A DNA stretch of 9,460 nt from UBA2128 sp964534955 (GTDB lineage: Bacteria > Fidelibacterota > Marinisomatia > Marinisomatales > UBA2128). Positions 1 through 7,900 of the stretch are shown in pieces. The notes beneath the pieces were generated by a model. That model was not told where the DNA came from. It ran no database searches and saw only the letters and a program-made list of their open reading frames with translations. The stretch's first letter is position 1. Every line of letters starts with the position of its first letter. Position numbers and translations under genes: made by a program. The stretch spans positions 1 through 9,460 of the forward strand of contig CAZHRR010000099.1 in assembly GCA_964534955.1 (NCBI GenBank), read 5' to 3'.

Positions 1-1
1 C

Positions 2-130
2 TTATTCAAAACTCCAGGTACATATTCAATAAGTTGGGATCCAAATGGATTAAGTTCTGGACAATATTATTATCAGATTGTTGTTGATGGTAATCCTGTT
101 TCAACAAAAAGAGCCGTATTTCTCAAGTGA
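2..130 (+). CDS. C-terminal fragment of secreted protein with FlgD-Ig/type IX-like sorting domain
   Basis: This open frame enters from the left edge and ends at TGA 128-130, leaving 42 residues. The fragment reads PGTYSISWDPNGLSSGQYYY, a stretch of intervening residues, then STKRAVFLK at the very end. The pattern G-x-Y-x-x-x-W-D-x-x-G-L-x-S-G-x-Y-Y-Y followed by a terminal K-x-x-x-L-K is typical of FlgD-Ig-like C-terminal domains. In FCB-group bacteria these end secreted enzymes and adhesins and act as sorting tails for type IX-like secretion. The body of the protein, and so its activity, lies outside the window. It is convergent with the minus-strand gene ending at 178. The 47 bp between them show only a short AGAG-CA-CTCT dyad and no convincing terminator. 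The domain call rests on pattern recognition alone. Confidence 0.7.
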   Translation, partial: LFKTPGTYSISWDPNGLSSGQYYYQIVVDGNPVSTKRAVFLK

Positions 131-177
131 ATTTTGAGAGCACTCTAATCCTCACTCCACAGAACTACTAACCCCAG

Positions 178-2049
178 TTATTTTTCTTCTATCTTAAACA
201 ACACATAATCTTCGAAGGAAAAATACGCCTCCCCCCGTTCCGGGAAGCGGTAGATCCAAAGCTGATAGTTCAGTCCTTTCTCATCTACTTTTTCAATGAT
301 CTCCTCCGGCTCACCCAGAATGTCACTCACCTCTGATACCAGCATTCCGATCTCCACTTTCGGCATCCGGCGCATGGCGAGCTGAACTCTAGCTTCATTG
401 GCGTAAGACTCCTTTAATTGATCCACTCTCAGTCTATCTAAACTGAGGAGCTGGGCTTCAAGCTGCGAGCGAATGTTTTCAAGCTCCTCGTCCTTCTTCC
501 CTAAAATCTCCTGCGCTCGGTAGAGGGAGAGGACAGCGAGCCTTAGACCAGCTTCATCCTGAGCTTGATTCACGTCCTCCAGCATGCCTACAGCCGTCCT
601 CAGTTCAAGCCCTCGGATCTCATTCCGTAATTCAGGAGCCATGGTAAGGGCTTTGGAGTACTTTTCCAGTGCCCGAGGATAGACTCCCCGGGAGGTAAGA
701 TCCTTCCCCTGCCGGATGATAATTCTTGCTTCCAGCTTCCGGAGGAATTCCTTCCCACGCAGGGAGATAGTTGCAGCCCGTCGTCCATAACTGAGGGCAT
801 CGTCGTCCCGTCCCAAGAGGAAAAGACTATCAGCGATTTCAATATAGAATCCTGCAATAGTTTCAATCTTTATCTGGAGCTTTTTCTTCAGTGGCTCCAC
901 TGCCGTCCGCTCCGCTTCCATGTATTTCTCCAGCGCCAGCGCCAGCTTATCCCTGGCTTCCAGCCTCTTCCCTTCTGAGTAAAGCTGCTCCGGGATACGA
1001 AGATTGCATATTTCGATGAGCTTGTGTGCCCTGCGTACACGGGCATGCGAGGGATGCTGATTGATGAACTTGTTAAACTTCCGTTTGGCAGTTACGTAAT
1101 CTGCATCCAGATAGTACTCCTTCGCCTCATCCCCGATGGTCTTGCCGCCGCCGTAGAAAGCGCCGAAACTGAAGTAAATCCCGACTTGCGGAAGCTGCAT
1201 TCCGGTGATGGGTGTAACTTCCTGCGGATCACTAATATTATCCACTTTGGCATAATAGTGTCGCAGTTCAAATCCCCAGGCATAGCGGGCAGCGGTATCC
1301 GACTCACGGATGAACTTGATGCCGATTCCATACATGGATGTTGCCCCAGTTCCTGAAGGGGTAGGGTCTAAACTATCTTTCCGGTAAAACTGCACCTTCC
1401 CTAAACCGTAGCCGTACCGGAACTGGACGAACCATTTAGGATGCCATTGCATGATCAAAGTTGTGGAGAGGTTGCCTTCCAGGAAAGTGGGTGTAAATAT
1501 CTTATCAGCTCCCCATGATCCGGGCACATTCGGCGGACCGCTCAGAACCATGCTTTCCGAAAATTCGACTGACGGAATATTGAAAATAGCAGCCCGGCGT
1601 ACTCCCACCCCTGCAAAAACATCGAGATAGCTCTTCTTGAAAAAGAGGTACGAGAGGTTGGTCTGTACGGCATCAAATTCCATATTAGAACCGAGCCGGC
1701 CGGATAGAGCAATATTCTGGAAGATATCCTCGGTAGTATCTGCGTAAGTGATGAGATTCGGATCGAAATTATATGGGTTGTAACTCTTCCAGCCGTAGAA
1801 GCCGATGCCGTAGCGACCTTCAGCAGGGATACTGACGATAGGATGACGAAATTCCATAGGCCGAACGATTGCTTCAAATAAGCGGTTATCCCCGTTCCTT
1901 ACCGAGGATATAAATGAGCTGAAGAATTTTAAAGGTGATTTCTTCTTCTTTTCAACCTCTCCCGCAAAGGTAGTGGTTAATATCACCGAGAAAATCAGCA
2001 GGTAAATCAGCTTGCCAAACGGACGAGATGTAAATGGTGAGGAAGTCAT
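178..2049 (-). CDS. Exported barrel-like/TPR protein with C-terminal BamE (SmpA/OmlA)-like domain
   Basis: I place the start at ATG 2047-2049, giving 623 residues. The frame stays open to a TTG at 2079, which would add ten residues. The ATG puts a clean Sec signal peptide at the N-terminus: a polar stretch ending in GK, the hydrophobic segment LIYLLIFSVILTTTFA, and likely cleavage before GEVEKKKK (about residue 29/30). Neither start has a strong ribosome-binding site. Residues about 70-300 are rich in alternating aromatic/Gly strands (GRYGIGFYGW, FVQFRYGYGLG, VGIYFSFGAFYGGG), resembling an outer-membrane barrel or barrel-like sheet. Residues about 305-480 are TPR-like helices (DYVTAKRKFNKFINQHP, PRALEKYSKALTMAP), followed by a charged helical stretch at about 500-560. 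The last 60 residues (VEIGMLVSEVSDILGEP ... WIYRFPERGEAYFSFEDYVL) match the BamE/SmpA fold pattern of GM-x-x-x-EV-x-x-x-LG-x-P, then W-x-Y. It is probably an outer-membrane or periplasmic scaffold. Its exact function is unknown. It stands alone, with no co-directional partner in view. Confidence 0.75.
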   Translation of the reverse strand: MTSSPFTSRPFGKLIYLLIFSVILTTTFAGEVEKKKKSPLKFFSSFISSVRNGDNRLFEAIVRPMEFRHPIVSIPAEGRYGIGFYGWKSYNPYNFDPNLITYADTTEDIFQNIALSGRLGSNMEFDAVQTNLSYLFFKKSYLDVFAGVGVRRAAIFNIPSVEFSESMVLSGPPNVPGSWGADKIFTPTFLEGNLSTTLIMQWHPKWFVQFRYGYGLGKVQFYRKDSLDPTPSGTGATSMYGIGIKFIRESDTAARYAWGFELRHYYAKVDNISDPQEVTPITGMQLPQVGIYFSFGAFYGGGKTIGDEAKEYYLDADYVTAKRKFNKFINQHPSHARVRRAHKLIEICNLRIPEQLYSEGKRLEARDKLALALEKYMEAERTAVEPLKKKLQIKIETIAGFYIEIADSLFLLGRDDDALSYGRRAATISLRGKEFLRKLEARIIIRQGKDLTSRGVYPRALEKYSKALTMAPELRNEIRGLELRTAVGMLEDVNQAQDEAGLRLAVLSLYRAQEILGKKDEELENIRSQLEAQLLSLDRLRVDQLKESYANEARVQLAMRRMPKVEIGMLVSEVSDILGEPEEIIEKVDEKGLNYQLWIYRFPERGEAYFSFEDYVLFKIEEK

Positions 2050-2165
2050 CGGATTTGAAAATTGGCTGAGTCTAATCAATTATTCAAGAGAATTCAGCGT
2101 AGTGTCTCAATCAATTCCTGGCTGTTATCAGGTCTGTTCAAAACGATTGTTTTACACCAGACAAT

Positions 2166-2189
2166 TACTCCGCCATTTATGGCGGAGTA
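2166..2189. repeat. REP-like hairpin, perfect 9-bp arms (CCGCC type)
   Basis: TACTCCGCC, a 6-nt spacer ATTTAT, then GGCGGAGTA form a perfect inverted repeat. A related but imperfect copy (ATCCCCGCC ... GACGGGAT, spacer ATAAAT, the complement of this spacer) lies at 2338-2360. Arm type, spacer length and intergenic position suggest members of a dispersed REP-like family. No T-run follows, so it is not an obvious terminator. Confidence 0.6.
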
Positions 2190-2234
2190 TGGTAATACTA
2201 AAATAATGGGCTTCCCGCCTCCTGAAGAATGAGG

Positions 2235-2260
2235 ACCTGCCTGCTATCTTTTGGGCAGGT
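2235..2260. repeat. REP-like hairpin, ACCTGCC/GGCAGGT
   Basis: Seven-base perfect arms ACCTGCC (2235-2241) and GGCAGGT (2254-2260) flank a 12-nt spacer. The same core, CCTGCC with GGCAGG, recurs at 2376-2397, so the two are probably members of one repeat family. There is no T-run after it. Confidence 0.5.
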
Positions 2261-2337
2261 AGCCTAAGATGTCGAATATATCCTCGATGATGTCTTGTTA
2301 TTATTGGGATAAATCCCTCTTTTGTGCCGATGTCAAT

Positions 2338-2360
2338 ATCCCCGCCATAAATGACGGGAT
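2338..2360. repeat. Degenerate REP-like hairpin (CCGCC/ACGGG type)
   Basis: ATCCCCGCC at 2338-2346 pairs imperfectly with GACGGGAT at 2353-2360 across the spacer ATAAAT. Compared with the perfect hairpin at 2166-2189 it keeps the CCGCC core and has a spacer that is that hairpin's complement. This is consistent with a decayed copy in the opposite orientation. Confidence 0.4.
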
Positions 2361-2375
2361 AAGTACAATTTACCC

Positions 2376-2397
2376 GCCTGCCATAGGTTGGGCAGGC
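2376..2397. repeat. REP-like hairpin, GCCTGCC/GGCAGGC
   Basis: Perfect 7-bp arms GCCTGCC (2376-2382) and GGCAGGC (2391-2397) surround the 8-nt spacer ATAGGTTG. It shares its core with the hairpin at 2235-2260. The copies are about 140 bp apart, with the CCGCC-type hairpin between them. Confidence 0.5.
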
Positions 2398-2482
2398 TTT
2401 GGATTGTGTGCTCAGAAAACTATCATATTTCATTCCCTTCGTCATCTTGAGAAATTGTATAGAGGATTAGTGTAGTATCTGC

Positions 2483-2545
2483 CTAAAACCGTATCCGCCC
2501 TTCGGATGGACTTAGTGTACTATAGGAAAAGTCCACTTGTTTTAG
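2483..2545. other. Compact three-stem (three-way junction) element
   Basis: An outer 7-bp stem pairs CTAAAAC (2483-2489) with GTTTTAG (2539-2545). It encloses two adjacent hairpins: ATCCG/CGGAT (2493-2497 with 2503-2507, 5-nt loop) and GGACTT/AAGTCC (2508-2513 with 2529-2534). The inverted nesting is exact in the sequence. Its meaning is unknown: it could be a small structured RNA, a transposon end, or chance in AT-rich DNA. The partial direct repeat TTAGTGTA-S-TA at 2467-2477 and 2512-2522 overlaps it. Confidence 0.3.
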
Positions 2546-2606
2546 AACTTTTTTAGACAGTACTGGTCTGTTATCTACCTTTTTTGTCTTGAAGGATGTG
2601 TAAAGT

Positions 2607-3856
2607 TCAAACTAACTGGGATAATAAAGTAGTAACGGGGACAATTACCGGGCGATTGATCGTGAAACAATCTGTGTCAATATAACTCATTTCAAAAGAC
2701 ACTTGGAATGCATGATAGGCACCTGTTTTTGTATTAAAATAAAGTAGATTTTTATCAATTGATGTGGACTGGGTTGACTTAACCTCTACTAAAAACCAAG
2801 GCTTCTGGTTACGGATTACAACAAAATCAACTTCCCTTTGTTCTTTATCTCGCAGGAAGTACAAGCCATATTCTCCAAATCCATTATCGTTCCACCAATT
2901 CACTGCTTTCAGTAAATGGGAAGCGATAAAGTTCTCTACTTTTTTACCCTGATCAACAATTGTTGACCAGTCCCAAAGGTAAATTTTGGGTTGTTTCAGG
3001 AGTGATCGCGGCACGTTGGTTGTCCATGGATGAATTGTGAATGAATAGTACATTGATTCGAGGATTTTAACCCAGCGTCGGATTGTGTCAACAGACACTC
3101 TTACTTTTTTTGCCAGTGTTGAGTAATTAATCAATTGACCTGCTTGATATTTAAGGATATCAGCAAGTAATTCGACTTGTGGGATTTCTTGAACGCGGGT
3201 TACATCACGTAAATCTTCCCTGAATAACAATTGCTGACGCAAACGTTTCCATCGGTTGTAAAAGCGCATGTTATTTTTATTAAATGGTTCAGGAAAGCCA
3301 CCGTACATAAAGAGAGTATGAAACGCTTCCGGAATTACCGGTTGTGGTTGTTGAATTTCACAATCCTTAAGAAATGGTTGTACTATCTCACGAACTGACA
3401 GAGGATGCAGGCGATATATGAAATAACGTCCCATTAGACTATCACCTCCCCGTTGATAAATGTCCAGCCGTGAACTTCCCGTCACAATGATTTTTAAACG
3501 AGGACTATATACATCAAATAGACCCTTAAGGNNNNNNNNNNAGTGATTGAAGTCCGATATCGTAAGAATTCCCGCTTAAGGAAATCTTTCCATTTTGAAT
3601 ATTTATGAATTTCATCAAAGACAACAATTGTGGATTTTTCGGAAAGACGATCGAGTCCCATCTCACTGGTAATCCGGTTAGGTCCAGCTATGATCAGTGC
3701 CCGATGGTCCTGGTTATCCCAGTCAAAATAATGATGCTCTTGAAATAAACTTGTACATAGCGTGGTTTTCCCCACCTGCCGTGGCCCAACGACAAAAACC
3801 ATTTGCCTATGTTGGCCCAAATGCTCTTCAATTACAGATAAATAGGAGCGTTCCAT
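2607..3856 (-). CDS. AAA_14/DUF4143 family ATPase, interrupted by a scaffold gap
   Basis: The gene reads from ATG 3854-3856 down to a stop at 2607-2609. The N-terminal part carries Walker A GPRQVGKTT (residues 24-32) and Walker B IVVFDEIHKY (DE at 81-82). It then loses the family pattern at 3574 and meets the N-run. Beyond the gap the frame resumes as LKGLFDVYSPRLKIIVTGSS, a sensor-1 region, with the family motif RRGGDSLMGRY-like QRGGDSLMGRYF. A winged-helix-like stretch follows (YSTLAKKVRVSVDTIRRWVK, about 227-247), then a PD-(D/E)xK-like motif, EVDFVVI ... WFLVEVK (about 325-343). Joining both sides at the shared CTTAAGG gives KWKDFLK-GLFD without a break and 399 residues, normal for the family. 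The family is a widespread accessory ATPase with poorly known roles, and some members have been tied to DNA binding. Lower GC than the flanking genes suggests transfer. A downstream frame beginning with GTG at 3485 is only its tail. Confidence 0.85.
3525..3581. other. Scaffold gap flanked by a 7-bp duplication (assembly join or hidden insertion)
   Basis: CTTAAGG occurs at 3525-3531, immediately before ten N (3532-3541), and again at 3575-3581. The 33 nt between the Ns and the second copy (3542-3574) do not fit the ATPase family pattern, whereas deleting everything between the copies restores it exactly in frame. This is either spurious sequence at a contig end, or the edge of an unresolved mobile element inserted with a 7-bp target duplication. 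Ten Ns are probably a placeholder, not a measured length. Confidence 0.7.
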
Positions 3857-4266
3857 AGTGCGGCCAGTTTAAATAAAATGAAGAAATAAAACAAGACTAT
3901 TTTACGAATCATCGTATTATGGTCGTGACTATTTTACGATAATGCGTATATTAGTCGGAATGATGGTTCCTATTTTTTATTTAAATACTTTCTCTAAAAA
4001 ATATGATTTTCCTTTTGATCCTCCGGACAATTTTGTACCACTAGCATTACAATATTGAATTATCCTATCACAAATATCCTGCAAAGGTCATTTTAAAATA
4101 GAACTAGGCCGGATTCTATTACGTTTGCTTACCTGCAATCCCATGGGTAAATCATGCGAACGACTGCCACCGTTCATGCTCTATCAGGTAATCTACATGC
4201 TGTCTCTTTTTCTAACCAATGGAACAAATCGCTTTCGTAACTTTTCAACACAATATCAAGAGTGCT
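3857..4266. other. AT-rich divergent intergenic region
   Basis: This region separates the minus-strand ATPase from the plus-strand DUF4159 gene. Besides the twin dyads it holds a small hairpin GGAA-TGATGG-TTCC (3957-3970). A weak promoter-like pair lies at 4125-4153 (TTGCTT, 17 bp, TAAATC), about 115 bp before the preferred DUF4159 start. That is too poor a match to call a promoter. No RNA gene is recognised. A 92-codon frame at 4125-4403 is overlapped by DUF4159 and has no coding character. Confidence 0.45.
3895..3956. promoter_or_regulatory. Twin 30-bp dyads upstream of the ATPase (candidate operator)
   Basis: Dyad 1 is GACTATTTTACGA (3895-3907), a 4-nt spacer, then TCGTATTATGGTC (3912-3924). 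Dyad 2 is GACTATTTTACGA (3927-3939), a 4-nt spacer, then GCGTATATTAGTC (3944-3956). Reversing the right arms gives GACCATAATACGA and GACTAATATACGC, so four half-sites share GAC-Y-A-W-W-W-TACG. The dyads repeat every 32 bp, about three helical turns, and begin 39 bp upstream of the ATPase start codon. That geometry fits a dimeric regulator binding twice on one DNA face. Autoregulation by the winged-helix part of the ATPase is one possibility, but this is inference. Confidence 0.5.
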
Positions 4267-4944
4267 ATGAAGACAATCAACAAAACCACATTCCTCATCA
4301 CTGGTCTTCTTACCTTTTCGGTCGCAGCAATTGCCGCCGTACAAGAAGAAGGAGCATTTACTATCTGCCGTGTCAAGTATTCTGGCGGCGGGGACTGGTA
4401 TAGCGATCCCAGTTCACTCCCCAACCTGCTTGCATTCATCAAGAAGAACACCAACATCAAGGTAGACGCCACTGAAGCCCGTTACTCCCTCAAGGATGAA
4501 GAAATCTTCGGCTACCCGTACCTCTACATCACCGGACACGGCAATATCCGCTTCTCCGATAAGGAAGTGTCCAACTTGCGAACGTTTCTCATGGGCGGCG
4601 GATTCCTGCACGCAGATGACAACTATGGTATGGACGAATCGTTCCGCCGGGAGATGAAGCGCGTCTTCCCCAACAAGGAGTGGGTAGAACTGCCTCATGA
4701 TCACCCCATATTTCATAGCTACTACAGCTTCGATGACGGACTCCCGAAAATTCACGAGCATGACGGCAAGCCGGCCCAGGGACTGGCTCTTTTCGAGGGC
4801 GAGCGAATGACTGTCTTCTACTCCTACGAAAGCGATCTGGGCGACGGCTGGGAAGACCCGGAAGTACACGATGATCCGGAGGAGAAACACCAAGCTGCTT
4901 TGAGAATGGGGATCAACATTTTCTTCTATGCACTTACCCAATGA
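4267..4944 (+). CDS. DUF4159 domain exported protein
   Basis: I choose ATG 4267 (225 residues) over the in-frame ATG 4219, because it starts a textbook signal peptide: MKTINK, then TTFLITGLLTFSVAAIAA, with cleavage near AIA/AVQEE. The extra 16 residues from 4219 would bury it behind a polar tail. A weak AAGAG lies just upstream of 4267. The mature part follows the DUF4159 pattern: CRVKYSGGGDWYSDPSS near the start, YPYLYITGHGNIRFSD, the glycine-rich LMGGGFLHADDNYGMD, then MKRVFPNKEWVELPHDHPIF and a C-terminal GINIFFYALTQ. The family's fold recalls a ThuA/glutamine-amidotransferase-like alpha/beta domain, but no enzymatic activity is established. The protein probably acts in the periplasm. It is followed after 1 bp by the DUF4175 gene, implying an operon and translational coupling. 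Related genomes often pair it with MoxR/BatA-type genes (family knowledge, not seen here). Confidence 0.85.
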   Translation: MKTINKTTFLITGLLTFSVAAIAAVQEEGAFTICRVKYSGGGDWYSDPSSLPNLLAFIKKNTNIKVDATEARYSLKDEEIFGYPYLYITGHGNIRFSDKEVSNLRTFLMGGGFLHADDNYGMDESFRREMKRVFPNKEWVELPHDHPIFHSYYSFDDGLPKIHEHDGKPAQGLALFEGERMTVFYSYESDLGDGWEDPEVHDDPEEKHQAALRMGINIFFYALTQ

Positions 4945-4945
4945 C

Positions 4946-7900
4946 ATGAACCAAATTGCTACTTACCTCATCCCCTTCCGCCGCCGCAAAATTTTTACCG
5001 ACCTCCTCACTCTCGGATGGATTACCCTCACAACAGGTATCTTTGTAATCACATTCCTCCTGGCATTGGAAGCCGTCTTCTGGCTACCACCTGCTGTTCG
5101 CTATGGAGTCTGGCAATCGGGACTGGTGCTGCTGGCGGGAACTGCAGTAATGGCCGCGGGACTGGGATTCTTCATTCGGCAGAACAGTGTGAACCGCTAC
5201 CGGCTGGAAACTATCGCCCGGGAAACTGGCCAGGCGGCACTGCCGAAGGGTGACGAAATCATTAACGCCCTCCAATTGGAGACTGACGATATCAGCAGCT
5301 ATGAAACTTCTCAGGAACTCGCCGAAGAATTTGTTGCCAAGACTGCCAGTACATTAAGACTACTCTCACCATCTGATGTTTTTTCCTCAAAGCAAAAAAA
5401 GAATCTGAAGATTTCAGCATTCAGTTCCATCGCTGCTGGAATTTTACTGACACTCTTCTTTTATTCCTCATTTACTGATGCCGCTCAAAGGTGGATTCAT
5501 CCCCGGACGGACTTCCCGGTTCCTCACCCGTACAAATTGGAAAGCATTACAGGTGATCTTTCTCTCATGGGCGGCGATGAAACGGTCCTGCAATTCACTG
5601 CCGAAGGAAATCATCTCCCCTCTTCTGTCAGACTGGAACTCACAGACGATAAAGGAAAAGCCGTGCTGATTCTGGAGGGAATGGAACCGGGCCGTTACAG
5701 CTATGAACTAAAAAGTGTGCTCCAGAACTATCGCTACAGGGTTTTTACAACCTCCACTCGTTTCTGGGAACCGTGGGATGAAATCTCGTCTCCGGTTTAC
5801 ACGATTGATGTAACAGACCGCCCGACTATCGAGCAGTTTACTGCTACCGTGGTGCCTCCTTCCTACACACGACTTTCACCAAGTAAACAGAAGGGAAATG
5901 TGGCTGAAATTCGGGGGATCAAAGGTTCGGAACTGCGCATCTCTCTTAAAACCGACAAAAACCTGAAGGAAGGACATCTGAGCATCGGCAGCAGTAGTAC
6001 ACTGGAAAACCGCAAAAAAATCTCCCTGGAAGTGAATGGCAGGCGAGCAAAAGGAAGTGCCATCATGCTTAGTGACGCCCTCCTGACGACACACGTTTAC
6101 GATTCCCGGGGAATAGGAAATCTTGATCCCATAGAATACCACCTTGTGGTGCTGGATGATCTCCCTCCTCAATTGCAGGTGATGAGTCCGCCGGAAGTGA
6201 CCGAGCTGGGTAGTGACTTTACCATCCCTGTCAAACTCCATATCGAGGATGACTTCGGTTTCAGCGCTCTGCAGATTGTCCACGAGGTCAAGCACCCGGA
6301 TTACCTCCAGCGGGAAGAATCGGTGAGTATCCACGTATTGGAAAACTATTCCCGGACAGCTACTGCACAAGACATCCATTACCTGTGGGAAGTGAGTGAG
6401 CTGGACCTTATGCCCGATGACGAGCTCCAGTTCCACTTTGAGGTGTATGATAACGATATCATCTCCGGACCGAAGAAGGCAGTTTCAGCAACATTCTCTG
6501 CTAAGTTCCCCTCTCTTGCCGACCTTTTCGCAAGAACTGAGGAGCAAGAGGGAGAAGTGCAATCTGCCGCAGAGGACATGGTAAAAGACCTTGAAGAAAT
6601 AACTGAATCGCTGGAAGATATGCAGCTGGAACTTCTGAAGGACGAAAAGCTTGAGTGGGAAAAACATCAGCTGCTTGAGGAGTCTCTGGAAGAAGTGAAG
6701 GAAAAGCTGGAGCAGATCGAATCCCTGCGGGAACAGATGGACACTATCGCTCAGGAAGCAGAAAAGCACGGTCTGTTCTCACCGGAACTCCTGGAGAAAT
6801 TCCAGACGCTGAACGAGCTTCTCCAGGATCTCTTGACACCTGAGCTTATGGCTGCAATGGAACGGATGCAGTCAGCGCTGGAGGAGGTTTCCCCGGAGGA
6901 CTTGCAGGCAGCTTTGGAAGATTTTTCTCTGAGCGTAGAGGAGCTGGAGTCTCAACTGGACCGCTTCATTGATATTTTCGAACGGATTCAGGCTGAGCAA
7001 AAGATGGACGAGCTCGTCCGACGGTTGGAACAGCTGGCTGAAGATCAGGAGGAACTCGCCTCTCAACTGGAAACTGAGACTTCCGATGATAACGCCGCTC
7101 GCCTGGCCGAAGATGAGTTAAGGAACCAGCAGGAGTACCAGAATCTGCTGGAGTTAATGGCAGATGCTGCCGAAAGCATTGAACAGTACGCTCAAACACC
7201 CTCGGAGGAGTTGAAAGAGATGGCTGAGTCTGATCTGGCACAAGAAACCTCCGACCTGCTGGAATATGCCACCCAACAGTTGAAGCAGTCTGATATGAGC
7301 CAAGCTTCACCTTCTGCCAAGAGCGCAGGTGAAAACCTCCAGCAGATGAGCCAGATGATGCAAAGCATCCAGATGGGTTTCCAGCAGCAATCAGTGGGTG
7401 AAATGACAAAAAAATTCCGCGATATTCTTCGCAAGACACTGAGCATCTCGAAGGAACAGGAGCGACTGCAGGGAGAAACGGCTGACCTCCCGCGAAACAG
7501 TCCCCGGTTGAGAGAGATGGGAGGCAAGCAGCAATTGGTGAAGGATAAGATGTCTCAGCTCATTGGGGATATGATGGAGCTGTCCCATGAGACATTCGCA
7601 GTCACACCGGAGATGGGCAAGGCCGTTGGCCGGGCAGTAGCGGGTATGAGCGAATCACTCCGTCAAATGGAAGAACGTAACGCTCCAAAAGCCGCCAACA
7701 AGCAGTCAGAAATTGTAGCTGCCTTAAACGAAGCCGCCCTGGCCACTATTTCCGCCATGGAGGAAATGCAGCAGTCAGGAATGGCGTCCGGTATGCAGCA
7801 ATTCCTGGAACGAATGCAGCAGATGACCGGTCAGCAGCAAAGCATAAACAATCAGACGCTCCAGATGCTTTTGGGACAGATGACAGCCTCTGCTCAACAG

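Larger units (their letters stand above)
2080..2606. other. Intergenic region rich in short hairpins, no credible gene
   Basis: This stretch separates two minus-strand genes. Short open frames of 60-97 codons exist on both strands, but they run through palindromes, lack ribosome-binding sites and resemble no family. It holds two CCGCC/GGCGG-type hairpins, two CCTGCC/GGCAGG-type hairpins and a three-stem element, listed separately. The promoter of the barrel/TPR gene should lie near 2080-2160, but I see no confident -35/-10 pair. No clear terminator for the ATPase gene is visible on the minus strand below 2607. Confidence 0.6.

Noticed and set aside
600..1877. Minus-strand and plus-strand frames inside the barrel/TPR gene
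   Set aside because: They are alternative-frame shadows of a 623-residue gene with a signal peptide and recognisable domains.
2152..2475. Small frames on both strands (2152-2445 minus, 2269-2475 plus)
   Set aside because: They overlap each other and cross REP-like hairpins, have no ribosome-binding site and no recognisable family.
2607..3485. Separate gene starting at GTG 3485
   Set aside because: The sequence upstream of 3485 continues the ATPase pattern (LKGLFDVYSPRLKIIVTGSS), so this is the tail of one gene split by the N-gap.
4125..4403. 92-codon plus-strand frame
   Set aside because: It is out of frame with and overlapped by the DUF4159 gene, and its composition is not protein-like.
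4414..4947. 177-codon antisense frame opposite DUF4159, and similar antisense frames in DUF4175 (for example 5876-6436 and 6966-7439)
   Set aside because: They lie opposite well-supported coding sequence with clear family motifs. They are shadows with no motif or start signal of their own.
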